Assembly (NCBI GenBank): GCA_934045075.1
Contig: OW203722.1
Location: 10,567,396 to 10,631,395 of the forward strand
Direction of reading: 5' to 3'
Length of the DNA stretch: 64,000 nucleotides
DNA from: Yponomeuta sedellus
Taxonomy: Eukaryota; Arthropoda; Insecta; Lepidoptera; Yponomeutidae
A program made the translations under genes and the position numbers. How positions within the stretch are numbered: the stretch's first letter is position 1; each line of letters begins with the position of its first letter. This document shows positions 11,202-22,288 of this stretch, piece by piece. The notes beneath the pieces are model-generated. The model made no database searches. It saw only the letters and a program-made list of their open reading frames with translations, and was not told the origin of the DNA.

Positions 11202-11513
11202 AGGATGTAGTGACTAGAATTCAAAAAATAATGTTGCGTTGGTTTGGATATGTGGAGAGGATGAAGGAAGAAAGATCGACGAAACAAATATATATTGCGA
11301 ATGTGAGTGGAAAGGCTGGTAAGGGACGTCCCAGGTGGACATACATCGACCAAATAGGGGATGTATTAGCAAAGGGAAAGATAAAAAGTACCCGGAACCG
11401 GCGTGCGTGCATGCAACGACTTATGAACGTTGATGAAGCGAAGGTGATCTGTCAGGATCGTGGCAAGTGGCAGTCCCTGGTCTCTGCCTACCCCTCTGGG
11501 ATACAGGCGTGAG
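11202..11513 (+). pseudogene. LINE reverse-transcriptase C-terminal fragment
   Basis: About 100 residues in frame (RIQKIMLRWFGYVERM..., GRPRWTYIDQ..., RGKWQSLV) resemble the region downstream of the reverse transcriptase in insect non-LTR elements. The frame ends shortly before an (ATGT)n run at 11515-11534, a common 3' end for such elements. It is 5'-truncated and inactive. The clade cannot be fixed from this piece. Confidence 0.65.
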
Positions 11514-11534
11514 GTTATGTATGTATGTATGTAT

Positions 11535-11640
11535 CTTCGTAATGAGATGATTTATCCAACGTCCAGTGGCACCTTCATTTACACAAGACTGGCGAAGGGA
11601 CTAGTCGGACGCTGCAGTGCCTAGGAGATTGTTTATTTTT
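11535..11640 (+). repeat. Dispersed repeat, family with 'gtccagtggca'
   Basis: The sequence 'cgtccagtggcaccttca....gctgcagtgcctagga' recurs with divergence at 31465-31560 and in part at 29340-29370. No coding potential. Family not recognised. Confidence 0.5.
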
Positions 11641-11880
11641 TACATAAACCTTAATGTATTGATTTTGATAATAAACATGAGACGTATTAGTTATGCCCCT
11701 GAGGTCGAGATAAAAGGAAAGATGTTTTAAAAGTTTTTAGGTAAAAGGCTAGAAAATATACTTAACTTAAAAGTAAATATTTTACGGTGTTAATCAGAGA
11801 GAATGTAAGCACTACGTGTTAATAGCCATTTGTGTGGAATTTGACAGATGATTGGTATGACAGCGAAATTAAATACTTTA

Positions 11881-12246
11881 AAAAATCTATTTAGAGGCTA
11901 AAAGTTCCACCCATGCCGGGACGACTGCCAATGTTAGTGGAACTTCGAACCTCTTTACAATACTCTCTGTATTACGTACAGCTCAGTTAGCTCAGTTGGG
12001 AGAGCGCTGGCACGGTTAGCCAGAGGTCGTGGGTTCGATACTCGCGGCTGCAAGTGTTGCAAATTACTTCAGCCAGATTTCGCTGCCTGTACGTAATACT
12101 GAGAGTATTTTAAAGAGGTTCAAAATTTCACTGATGTCGGTAGTCGCCAAATTAGCTCAGTTGGATGAGCGCTGGCACAGTTAGCCAGAGGTCGCGGGTT
12201 CGAGTTCCGGCATGGGTGGAATTTGAACCTCTAAATATATTTTTTT
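11881..12246. mobile_element. Head-to-head pair of tRNA-bearing modules with a third tRNA-like segment between
   Basis: The outer ends are inverted copies of 'aaaaatctatttagaggct...ccacccatgcc'. Inside them a second inverted pair, 'ctctttacaatactctc...tacgtacag', spans 11951-12117 and encloses a tRNA-like sequence (gctcagttgggagagcgctgg...gtgggttcgat). The right module (12140-12222) has another (gctcagttggatgagcgctgg...gcgggttcgag). Both have D-arm and T-arm boxes but lack T33 in the anticodon loop, so neither is likely to be a working tRNA. Related single modules occur at 38368-38520, 59682-59886, 17365-17430 and 61005-61078. Confidence 0.7.
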
Positions 12247-12269
12247 AATTGTCCTTAGCACTTAAAAAG

Positions 12270-12890
12270 AACATAATTAAATACTTTAGTTAAAAAGGCA
12301 TATTTCTATCTAGAATAGAAGCTTAAAACCTCTAGAGAACGACATTCTAGCTGATGATCTTGGGCATCTGACTCTTAATATTCCTAGTGTAACAAGTGAT
12401 AAGTGTTGTGTGTAGCAAGTGATAACGAAACCATAGATTTCAATTTCAACTTCGGGTTTCTAGGTGCAACGGTGCCCTAGATCTGGGTGTTCTTGAGCTG
12501 GTCATCATCAGACTTCCAAACGTTTGGCTGTAGAAAGTGACAGTGAAATTAAATATTTAAGTAAAAACGGCTTATTTCTATCTAGAATAGAAGACTAGAA
12601 CCTCTCAAGACCGACATTTGAGCTGATGATCTTGGGCATATGACTCTTAATATTCCTGTATGTAGCAAGTGATAATGAAACTATACATTTTAACTTTAAG
12701 TCCGGGTTTCTAGGTGCAACGGTGCCCTAGATCTGAGTGTCCTTGAGCTGGTCATCATCAGACCTCCGAATCGTCGGCTATAGAAAGTGACAGTGAAATT
12801 AAATACTTTAGTGAAAACGGCATATTTCTATCTCGAATAGAAGCTTAAAACCTCTCAAGACCGACATTCGAGCTGATGATCTACGAAACA
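12270..12890. repeat. Tandem repeat, about 250-270 bp unit, 2.3 copies
   Basis: The block 'catatttctatctagaatag...gctgatgatcttgggcat...gtgccctagatctg...tcatcatcagac' begins near 12298, 12570 and 12821. The two periods are about 272 and 251 bases. The copies differ by substitutions and small gaps. A further piece (gacagcgaaattaaatactt) lies just before the tRNA module at 11860, so the module interrupted the array. No reading frame spans it. Confidence 0.75.
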
Positions 12891-13651
12891 ATGTCCACCA
12901 GACACCAGAGAAAGAGTTACTGAATGAAAATATTTGATGAACAAGGTGTTTGTAACATCAAAACTTAACTTAATTTTTTTTGCTTTAAATTTGAATTTCT
13001 CAATTTCCATCTTAGAAAGTCTTCATCAGAACCTCACCATATTACCCTGGGACCAATTTTACGCTATATGTTATGAATGAAGCATATGCATAATACTAAT
13101 GGATAGGGCTCATTAGGCCTTATTGCTGCTGTCCATTGAAGAGTTCAGTTCTCCAGCTCTGAAGGTCTTCATCAGATCTTCACCAAATTAAAATGGGACC
13201 AATGGGACGCTATACCTAATAGAACAATTTTTTTTTTATCGAAATCGGTTTAGATTTGACGAAGTTAAATAATTATGCGAAAACATAGTCAAAAAAAAAA
13301 AGTAATATACGCGTCGAATTGATAACCTCCTCCTTTTTTGAAGTCGGTTAGAAAGAACTCAAATTGTTATAGCGTTGAGATTACGTTCGGACACTAACAA
13401 ATTTGTTTATTTACTTAATGAAAAAAGTGGATTGGTCAGTGGATGATGTGACACATTTGTTGGTGGAATGTGGCCGGAACGCTCAGAAAAGACAGGTTTT
13501 AGTTCAAGAATTTAATGTCTGATTTGGGAGGTTATAATACTCTTTGGGATAAACGGCCGCATCTTTTTTTACGGTAGGTACCTAAGTACATAACTTAGAA
13601 GTTTTATTTTTTCACAGCTTCAAGGGACTATAGACCATGTTCTGTGTATAT

Positions 13652-13862
13652 AGTGCGTTCACATTAACTTGACGCGTGAGAGAATTGGTAACAAGGACAT
13701 AACATGTGAATTAGCTTTTGGACCTAATCGAAAGATGGTAAAACAAGCCCTCAATCCTTTTATTTTCCCCAAGTAATGGGAATGATTTCTTATTTAACAT
13801 GGTAACAGTAAACATCTCAGTCCTACCAATTCTCTCACGCGTCAAGTTAATGTGAACGCACT
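13652..13862. mobile_element. Foldback MITE, family 2 (copy 1)
   Basis: This 211-bp element has long inverted ends (agtgcgttcacattaactt... through gagagaattggta, about 38 bp). A second copy at 26005-27124 is split by a later insertion. TA-like bases border each end, but the target duplication is not certain. No coding capacity. Confidence 0.8.
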
Positions 13863-14925
13863 TTAGACCTGAGTACCTATACCGTAGATAGAGTTTACTC
13901 CCTCTACGACCTATACGTTTTTAATTAACTCAATACCTCCTTGCGTTCCCGAGATAATTAAAAGGGTCTTGCCAGACTGACGGACGGTAGCCGTCCTTTT
14001 TCCGGGTTCCGTTTATCCCTTTTGAGGTACATTCCTAAAAACTTCGATATTGTTGATCGAAGCCTAAAAATGACCAAACCTCAGATCATAGAAAGAAGGA
14101 CCAAACCAAACATAGCCCACACAATACCTAGTGTGCGAGAGAAGATATTGCGGCGGCGGCGGTACCAAAAAAAACGAGATTTTATTCTACGTTTTAACAA
14201 CGTGACTTGCGTAAACCGGTAGGTAGTCTCTTTATTCTATTTAAAAAATATATATATTCCTAATCATTACTTTATATAGTTTCGTGCGCATTGGAAACAT
14301 CTTATGCTTAGTACGAGTTACAAGAAAACAAAACGAAAATTCGTATCGTAAGCTCGATAAACTATCGTAGTTGATACTTCCATACTGGCAGTTTTCGTCG
14401 CACTCGGCAGTATGAGTTTTAATTTCAACGTATCGTTTAAACTATGGATCCAATAGTTTGATCCAACGAAATAATTACGAAATATTTTTCTTACTACTCG
14501 AACATGGTAAGATAGAAAGAGACAAACGTTTTGACGTCTCGCAGCTCGTTTTGGGTTGAAACTTGAAATTGTGTGTGTGTAGGGTTGCCAGGCGTCAACC
14601 AACCCAAAAAAGACTGATTTTGTGCCAACCAAAAAATACTAATTTAGCATTGGATTTTATATTATTTCGTTAAAATTTAACAGGATTTATGGGATTAATA
14701 AAAAAAACTTGATTTTACAATAAAAAACAGTGTGTGTCAGCTCCGACACACCGCGGGAATTTACTCAGAACAAAAAAAAAAATAAAAAGAAGGTAAACTT
14801 GTTCGAGAAGGTGGCAACTTCGATGTTGTGATCCTTGGTCGTGCGTGGCGCCACTTTGTGAATTGCTTGCTTGTCAAGTGGGTTGACTATTTTAAAGTGC
14901 AAACTGCAAATTTGCAACTTTAATA

Positions 14926-16736
14926 ATGAAGACCAGCGAGGGCCAATTCCTTGTTTTGGTGGATTTCATGGAAAGGTTTGTAGAAACGCACCTTAATTGT
15001 ATGTTTCTTACACGTTGAACAAATGCAATTTTAAACTTTCCGTTTTACTTATTCATTTTAGACATGGAGACCTTCTAAAGCCCATGGATGGGCCACACGG
15101 GCGACAACAAGCTGCAGAACGTTGGTCGGAGCTCATCCGATTACTAAATATGGATGCTTCAGGCCAACAAAAAACTTTGGGAAAGTGGAAAAAAGTTCGT
15201 ACCTACTTACTTGCCTTTTTTTACTTACTTATCTTATATATGGGTGTACTTAACTGTAACCTCATACTAGTACAGTAGGTACCAATGTCGTTAATTGTTT
15301 AAATTCTCAAACTTTAAAGATTGTTTTGATTTTACAGGTTTGGAGTGATTTAAAGAACAATACGAAGAGAAAAGCAGCCAAAATTAATAGGATTACTCAT
15401 GGTACAGGTGGTGGGCCACCCTGTAAATTAGTGCTCTCTGCATTAGAGCAGAGAGTCCTAAGCCTGGTTGGCCCTGCAGCTGCTACGGGCATGGCTGATG
15501 TTGCTGAAGTGGGTGTTCAGGTAAATAATTGATTTATATTTAAGAGTAGAAATATGTAAGTCAAACAGTCTCATTGTTTTTATATTGTTCTGTGGCCTTA
15601 AATGTGTTATATTTTCCAGTTGCCTCAAACTTCTGCAATTCAACAGTCATCCACCCACCAAAACTCACCTTCTGTGCTACAGCCACAACGCGAAGAAGTT
15701 GAGATAGGTACGTAATGATTTTTAATAACTATTAGTCAAAGAACCTGTGAACCCATGCAAGACCTTCATTATTTTGTAAAAGCTGAAAGTTTGTCAACGC
15801 ATACTCCCAACACTGGTAAGAAAGATGGACCATTTAGAAGTTTGGGCTATGTTGCTTTGGCAGATAAACAGTACTAAAGGTTTGTAAAAAAATCAAATAA
15901 TTAAGCGTGAATATTTTAAAATCACATAATTTCTTTATTATTTATCTGCCAAAGCCACTGTAAACCCTAACTTCTTAATGGTCCATCATTCTTACCAGTG
16001 TTGGGAGCATGCGTTGAAAAACTTTCAGCTTTTAAAATAAATGTAATGAAGGTATGGGGTTCATCGGCTCTTGCTCTATCAGTGCCAAAGAAAACTAATG
16101 TAAAATTTGTAGACCCAGTACTACTATAAATTTAATTGAATATACAGTATATTAGCTTATCAGCTAAATGTAGACTTAGATAAGTTTAGATGTATAATAT
16201 TCTATCTACTCCCCTATAGTAGGTATATTTGAAGGGGTTGATGAACTTTAGTTTCTTTATTTGCAGAGGTACAATATCAAGATGTGGCAACAGGGAGTTT
16301 CATAGACACCCAGTCTCCCCCGGGTCGAGTAAAAATGGAGGAAAATGCTCGTGCCCTAGCAGTGTCTACTCCTTTTCGTACGGATGTGGAGGAAACGGGT
16401 GGTCTTATGTCACCTACTTCCCACCATGTGCAGCATGTGGGGGGAACCACATCGCAGACCCATCGCGCGACTCGGCAACGCCACTTAACACCACGGCACA
16501 ACCGGCGACGGGCAGCTGTGGAACCAGACACTGCCACCACCTACTTCCTTCAAAGCGATGACAGATGGCGGGGTTTGATGGAAAAAATTAATGATTCCTT
16601 AACAGAATTTGCCACAGAGTCCTTAAGACTAAGAGAAGCTGAGCTGCGCCATCGCCAAGCAGAGCTCGAGATCCAAGCTCGGTGGCAAGTTCTATTTGAG
16701 AACTGTATCAAAGTAATGGATAAATTTAGTAAATAG
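14926..16736 (+). CDS. Harbinger accessory protein, Myb/SANT-like (NAIF1-type), five exons
   Basis: Exons 14926-14975, 15062-15194, 15338-15520, 15620-15707 and 16267-16736 join in phase at GT-AG borders to a 307-residue protein with a stop at 16736. Residues 1-110 form a helix-rich Myb/SANT-like DNA-binding domain (EGQFLVLVDFME..., AAERWSELIRLLN, KTLGKWKKVWSDLK). A conserved GGGPP...LSALEQRVLSLVG segment follows, as in NAIF1 and the second ORF of Harbinger elements. The C-terminus has an amphipathic helical stretch rich in E, R and L (LRLREAELRHRQAELEIQ) that could form a coiled coil. In this family the protein binds the transposase, brings it into the nucleus and contacts the element ends. 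The gene lies tail to tail with the transposase, about 460 bases apart. Confidence 0.85.
15748..16061. repeat. Foldback element in the accessory-gene intron
   Basis: The left arm (gaacccatgcaagaccttca..., aagctgaaagttt, actcccaacactggtaaga, gatggaccatt) is the imperfect complement of the right arm ending near 16061. It looks like a small MITE inserted in intron 4 of the Harbinger accessory gene. Confidence 0.7.
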
Positions 16737-17197
16737 TACATCTGTTTATTACGGAATTTATCTACTACTTTCTGTACTAATATATTGTAAAGTGGTACCA
16801 TTTTTTCCAGTAAATTTTTAATGTTGCCAATTTACTTCTTTTTCATCTAAACCTAATCATCTGTCATTTATGATTCATTTAAGGGTTTCTTCTATATAGT
16901 ATATAAAATAAGTTAAAAAATTAAAACCTTATATGAATAATATGCTTGTCCGTCTGTGTGGGAGTGGGTGGACCTAGTTTTTTTATATTATTATGATCTT
17001 TGCATATAAGCTTTCAGCCTGTGTGTGCCCTAGTCAGGCATTCATTCAATATTATAATTAAAGAATATAACATTTTAGGTAGGTATCTTGTTATGTATGT
17101 ATAATAAAGTGATTGATGTAAATACTGTGTTTTAATTGCATTTTAATAATGTAATAATATGAATAGAATTGAACAAAAAGTCTTCAATGTGCCAATT

Positions 17198-18851
17198 TCA
17201 TAAATCTCTAGCAGCATGAAGTCTCTGAGCCAAAGTGTCACGCGTCGCGCGACCCAATATAAGTAAAGAAGGCTCTTCCTGCTCAGGTACTTCAATCCGA
17301 TGAAACTCTGGATCAACTGAAATAATAATGTTAAAAAAAATGGTTATACTATTTTTATTTTTTATGCACTAACCCATACTAAGGACAATTTTAAAAACCT
17401 ATTTAGAGGCTAAAAATTCCAATAGAGATAGCTTTAAATTAATTTAAGTAGATAGATATATATTAGATAAAATGTAGGGTGATAAATGTACATACCTACA
17501 ATACCTCTTGGAGCTGGCACATTGAAGTCCAAACTTAAATTATGCAATACTGCACAGGCTGTTATTATTTGTGCACATTTCTTAGGTTTATAATGTAACA
17601 CCCGCTGCTTACAGAGACATCGCCATCGGTTCTTCATTCTCCCAAAGGTGTTTTCAATAATGACACGGGTTTTACTGTGAATCTTATTATATGTCTCTTG
17701 TGAAGTACCCGGGGTTGGATTGGTATAAGGTGTCATTATCCATGGCCTTTGTGGATATCCAGAATCACCTGATAATAACAATAATTGTCATAAACAATTG
17801 CATAAATTGATATTAATCATTAAGTAGGTAGGATATAATTTCAGTACCAAGGAGCCAGCAACATTCTCCATTTCTGTGTAACATTTGCATGTAATCATTT
17901 AGATCACTGTTCTCCCATATAAATGCATCATGAGCCGCTCCACCAAACTTGGGGTTAACATTTAGGATGCGGGTCTCATGATCACAAACCTGCAACATGA
18001 AAGATATTTATAGCTGAATAAAATTCAATGCCACTTGCATGTAATATAATACTTACAGATTTAATTGAAAATTAAAGTTACAAATGCTTACCATCTGTAC
18101 ATTTATAGAATGATAATGTTTTCTGCAGTAAAAATGATGCTCAATGTCTTTAGGTGGAGTAAATATAGGAAAATGTGACCCATCAATAGAACCCAGTACT
18201 CCGGGGATCCCATATTTGTCATAGTATCTAAAAATAAGTGTCAGATAATAATTATGTTCATACAAATGAAAATCAAATAGGTGCATTTTAGTTCATCTCT
18301 GTGTAAATACTGACCTTTGTTTTACTTGTTCTCTGGCTTCCGATGTACTGGGGAAGCTAATATATCTACGCAAAACATTTGGGTGGTTCAGTGCCTGGGT
18401 AACTTCATGCACATATCTACTAATTGCCTCTTGCGAAAAACAATTCGCTATACCTATTACCCTTTGATAATCACCATTGGCATAAAACAGAAGGGCACAC
18501 AAAACCTGAAAAAATTCATAATATATAGAGTTATCTGTCTGACAGGATAATGGAAATATCATAAATCTTATGTGAGATTGAAGTCTATATGGTCACTTTT
18601 AAACTAACCTTTGTTTCCAATGATACCCTTTGGGAGCTTCGTAAATCCGTTAAGTCGCTTAGAGTGTTGCATAAATGATAATAAGCCGGTTTGGTTAGAC
18701 GATATCTCTGTATGAAATGTTTGTCTGTCATATCAAAAACCGACAACATATTTCTCCGCAAAACTAGCTGCCGACGTCTGTCTCGACGGCGGGCGACTTG
18801 AGCAGCCTCTGCTGCCATGCGAAGAGCAAAAAATACACGCGAAGACATCAT
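17198..18851 (-). CDS. Harbinger transposase (HARBI1-like), six exons
   Basis: Exons 18851-18609, 18505-18315, 18227-18092, 17989-17848, 17768-17496 and 17316-17198 join in phase to about 367 residues ending in TGA. The DDE catalytic triad is intact: D160 in GSIDGSHF, D211 in GAAHDAFIW and E276 in VIIENTFGRMKNRW. The N-terminal third is helical and contains LTKPAYYHLC. HARBI1 family members are of similar length (about 350 residues). The fifth exon could end at 17505 instead of 17496; both keep the frame and differ by three codons. The enzyme would cut the element at its inverted ends together with the Myb-like partner encoded next door. All introns have GT-AG borders. Confidence 0.88.
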
Positions 18852-20130
18852 TTTGATGCCAAAAACGAAGATTAACTTTTCAATTCACAATAAAAAAATA
18901 GGTGAGAAAGGAAACTATTAGTTTGACACTTTTCGTTAACTTTTTCTATGCGTCAACTGTCAAACTTGTAACTCATACTGCCAAATTGTATGGATCATCG
19001 AGTTGACACTCGAAAAATTCCGTTCGAACTCGAACAGTTTGGGACGAAAAAACTCATACTACCAATTTTAGTTCATAATAGTTACCGCTAGAGGCGCTGA
19101 TGGTAAATGTATGAAAGTAAACTGCCAGTTTCATCGAGACGATAAACTATCAAAACTCATACTAAGCACACTGTTATTACAGTTCAGTCGATAGCACATC
19201 AACATTTAAAAAAGAGTGATTTGATGTTGGGTGTAAGTCGTAAGGTGTGGCTCTCATTTGTATCTGAATGAATCTTGGCAAGTATCACGTTATTGATACT
19301 TTTGCTTGATAAGAGACTTGACGTCTACTGAAGGTGCCGTCAAGTGCGCACGCCATATCGACTCCCGACCTGTGTACTAAGAGTTGTCGCCACAAGTGTT
19401 GTCGCAGGCAGGTATAATAAATATTTCCAACGAAGATATAGCTTTCGCTGTCATGACTCTAGCGGTACGGTATCTATTAAAAATAAAGAGAAAAAAAGGG
19501 ACGATCACAAGTCGCGCGTCAAGCACAAGCGCATCAAGTGCTGTCAGTCAGCTATCACACCGTATATTCACTTGACGTTGACGGTCATGTTAACTGGTCA
19601 AGTGCACTTGATTGTTTCGGGGACCCATTATATTCTGTGCTCAGGCTTATGGTTCACAGAAAGAAAGGATGCAAGAAAAGGCCCCGGAAAAGACAAGACA
19701 AATTAGGATGTTTTCTCGTGGTCCCATTATTTTGTACCGTTTTTAATACAGTCAAGAGCACATCCACCTTTACATTATTTTTGCAAGGACGCCCGTGACG
19801 TAACTTGGTAGAGCGCGCGGGTGTAAGGTTGATGTGCTGTCGAAAGTACAAAATACGTGTCTCGTGTCCTTGCCCCGTCTTCATGTCCCTCAGATTGTCT
19901 ATTTCCCATCCTCAAAGATAGGTACCATCGCTTTCCCAGTACTTTTAAAGGATCTTCTCCGCACTCTCGTCCTCGTCCCATGTCTTTCTTATCGCCACGA
20001 CCAAAGAGTACCTTTGTACCTATATAACCACACGCCACGACGGTAAAGGCCTGTTGTTCTGAGGCTCGGATTTTTTTTTCTGTTTTACGGAAGAAACAGT
20101 TCAATTTTTATTCATAATTATCTTCTCTTA

Positions 20131-20204
20131 GTTAAAAATATCCCTAAATCTGGTGAAATCTCAAACCAAATAGAGAAAAAGTTTTCTGCAAGGTGGCAAC
20201 TCTG
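20131..20204. repeat. 75-bp direct repeat, left copy
   Basis: 'gttaaaaatatccctaaat...ttttctgcaaggtggcaact' is repeated with few changes at 21034-21110. The two copies bracket about 830 bases and may be ends of one insertion or members of one family. Confidence 0.7.
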
Positions 20205-20663
20205 ATCAGTGTTGCCACTTTAGTGATTTTGTCACTAGATTTAGTGAATTTTAGGAGTTAGGCAGTGATATTCGAGAAAAAAAATCACTGAAAAATTCAA
20301 TTGATGACTTTTAGTGATATTAAAGAATCTCAAAGAATTTAGAAAGTACATATTGGCAACCCTCTTTACTCTTCGGTAAAGGCCCCGATAAATGTTTTGG
20401 ATCCGGCTTAAAGTAATATAATATACACTTATAACAGTAATATACACTTTGCAGAGTAAAAATTACCTGTTTTGGAACGTAGCTAGACGTATAGAATCGA
20501 ACCAGGGGCATTATTATCTAAGTATTCACTGAGTTGAGTGACGTTGATTTTTACTTTTTTTAAGCTACTCCGGCTGTCAAATGCATACATTTTTTGACAC
20601 GTAGGAGTTGTCTAAATGCTTCACTCGATTGAGTGGAATGCTACGTAATAGGAGAGCTGCAAA

Positions 20664-20863
20664 TCGTGGTACAATAGATTGGCGGTAAATTTATAAATCT
20701 AAGCTGTTCCCTCAAATATAGTCGTAAAAGGCTAACTTGATATTTTAAATTATCTTGCAATATGTTTATTCATAGAAATCTTGCAAAACTTGGTTTTTCG
20801 GACTATATTTGGGGTTAACAGGTTAAAGATTTTTAAATTTGCCGCCAATCTATCGTGCCACGA
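20664..20863. repeat. Foldback MITE-like element, 200 bp
   Basis: tcgtggtacaatagattgg... at the left pairs with the right end. The inverted similarity runs through 'ggcggYaaattta' and a second segment 'caaatatagtc'. No coding capacity. Confidence 0.75.
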
Positions 20864-21033
20864 CTCGCTGGTTTGACTCTATCTTTGTGGTCTGAAATAC
20901 CAGCAGAAGTATTTGAAGTTGATTTTTAGTTTTGTCATGTTTATTTGTGTTCATTGTTTTCACAATCAAAATGTTTTTTTACTTACCTTGTAATTAATTT
21001 TAAATTATTTAGTGAATTCTGGGGATTTTTTTA

Positions 21034-21110
21034 GTTAAAAATATCCCTAAATCTGGTGAAATATCAAACCAAAACTAGTGAAAAAGTTTTCTGCAAGGTG
21101 GCAACTCTGA
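21034..21110. repeat. 75-bp direct repeat, right copy
   Basis: Same-strand partner of 20131-20204. Confidence 0.7.
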
Positions 21111-21399
21111 CGCTTCTTGTGTTATAATCTGTCAAACGTTATAAGAGACGGGACCTCCCTAAAGGCTTTTGTAATGAGTTTAGCCCCGTTAGCAATACCA
21201 ACCAATAGAGCAAAAATGCAATGTCAAAATAAGTGCTACCAACATAATAACTTGTCTGTGCAATAGGTACGTCCACTTACATTACTACATTTATCGATAT
21301 CGATAAATTATCATCCAGGGGCTTCGCAGTCAGCCTAATAAAATTAATAAAAATCAATGTTTTCAATAAAACGACAAATGAAATTAGTATTTTATTATT

Positions 21400-22103
21400 T
21401 ATTATCAAATCACAATAATTTTGGTCAAGGTCTATTGAATTCATTTCAGCAGCTATTTGGGTTTTCTTTAGAGGTGTCCAATCTGAGCGAACTTCATCAA
21501 TCGGTGGTTTGGATTCAGGTGCTGAAATCGTAAAAAAAAGTTGATTCGTTATTGATTGATATGTTTGTAAACTATGCTACTTACCGGGATAGTTCTGATA
21601 TGCTGAGATTCCAGGCCACAATAATTTTGGTCAAATCCTGCTGGACCAATAGCAACAGCTGATATTTTGGCTGCTGTACAAGGTGCTGAAAATGATAACA
21701 CTTTGTAATTTATCAAAGTAAACAAACACTAGTTACAAAAAACTTCAGCAATACATGAAAAGTCCAGAGTACAAGTACCAGAGTTCTTTTGTGAAGCTCT
21801 ACAACTAATAGGTTTTTGTATAGCTGAATCTGAAAATAAACAATTGCAAGAATAGTCCGAAGAAAAATAAATAGTTTGTTCCTGTTTATCACATAACTGC
21901 ATAATATAGTAACATAGTCAATATGTAACTATCAAATACATTTTTATAAAAAAATATTTTAAGTTAAAATTAGTAAAAAAATATTTTAGTAATTCCAATC
22001 ACTAACCAGTTTCAAGTGATGCGACGTGGCTACGTGGTAAGGAAACTCAGCTAGTAAGTAATCAGGAACAGGAGGCGCATTTATAAGTAGAGAAGGTACA
22101 GCC
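21400..22103 (-). other. Candidate downstream exons of the THAP gene
   Basis: Minus-strand segments with acceptor-like starts and open frames: 22103 to about 22008 (reads AVPSLLINAPPVPDYLL, typical of the stretch after a THAP domain), about 21832 to 21750, 21690 to 21586, and 21521 downward. The last two both start cag|CACCT and share the coding piece DQNYC, suggesting a duplicated exon. The phases do not all agree: the AVPSLL frame is one base out from the THAP exon. This is either a decayed gene, an assembly error, or a wrongly guessed junction. Confidence 0.4.
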
Positions 22104-22288
22104 CTGTAAAAATATGTTTATCTAAGTAATGTCATTTATGTATTAAGACGTAACAATAATATTGCGTTCTAAATGACGGAGCAAAATACATTCAAATGTT
22201 CGACGTAAAGCAAGGCGTATTTTGTGTTTTATTACATAATTATTCATGAAATGTAGTGAGTGTTACATTACATTTTAACACAACTCAC

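Larger units (their letters stand above)
14305..19168. mobile_element. Harbinger (PIF/Harbinger) DNA transposon, apparently complete
   Basis: The element carries both genes expected of an autonomous Harbinger: a Myb/SANT-like accessory protein (+, 14926-16736) and a DDE transposase (-, 18851 to 17198), converging tail to tail. The ends share the inverted core tgcttagtaYgagtt (from 14305 and ending at 19168). Looser similarity continues inside the ends (cgataaactatc; a 'catac(t)...ctggcagttt' segment). A clear TWA target duplication could not be assigned. Both genes read through all splice junctions without stops, so the copy may be young. The small element at 26607-26917 has the same termini. 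Confidence 0.8.
19169..21399. other. Intergenic, repeat-rich; no host gene seen
   Basis: Contains a lone copy of the terminal repeat of the 28.7-kb element (19703-19745, 'tgttttctcgtggtccca'), two direct copies of a 75-bp sequence (20131-20204 and 21034-21110) and a foldback at 20664-20863. Open frames in 19344-20104 show no recognisable domain. Confidence 0.55.

Noticed and set aside
12140..12222. Functional tRNA gene
   Set aside because: D and T arms are convincing but the anticodon loop lacks T33 and the copy sits in a repeated inverted module.
16229..16561. Alternative plus-strand frame over the last accessory-protein exon
   Set aside because: Out of phase with the spliced upstream exons. 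The other frame joins exactly and extends to 16736.
19344..20104. Cluster of open frames on both strands
   Set aside because: No domain, overlapping frames on both strands, and local sequence is repeat-derived (tRNA-like and inverted-repeat ends).
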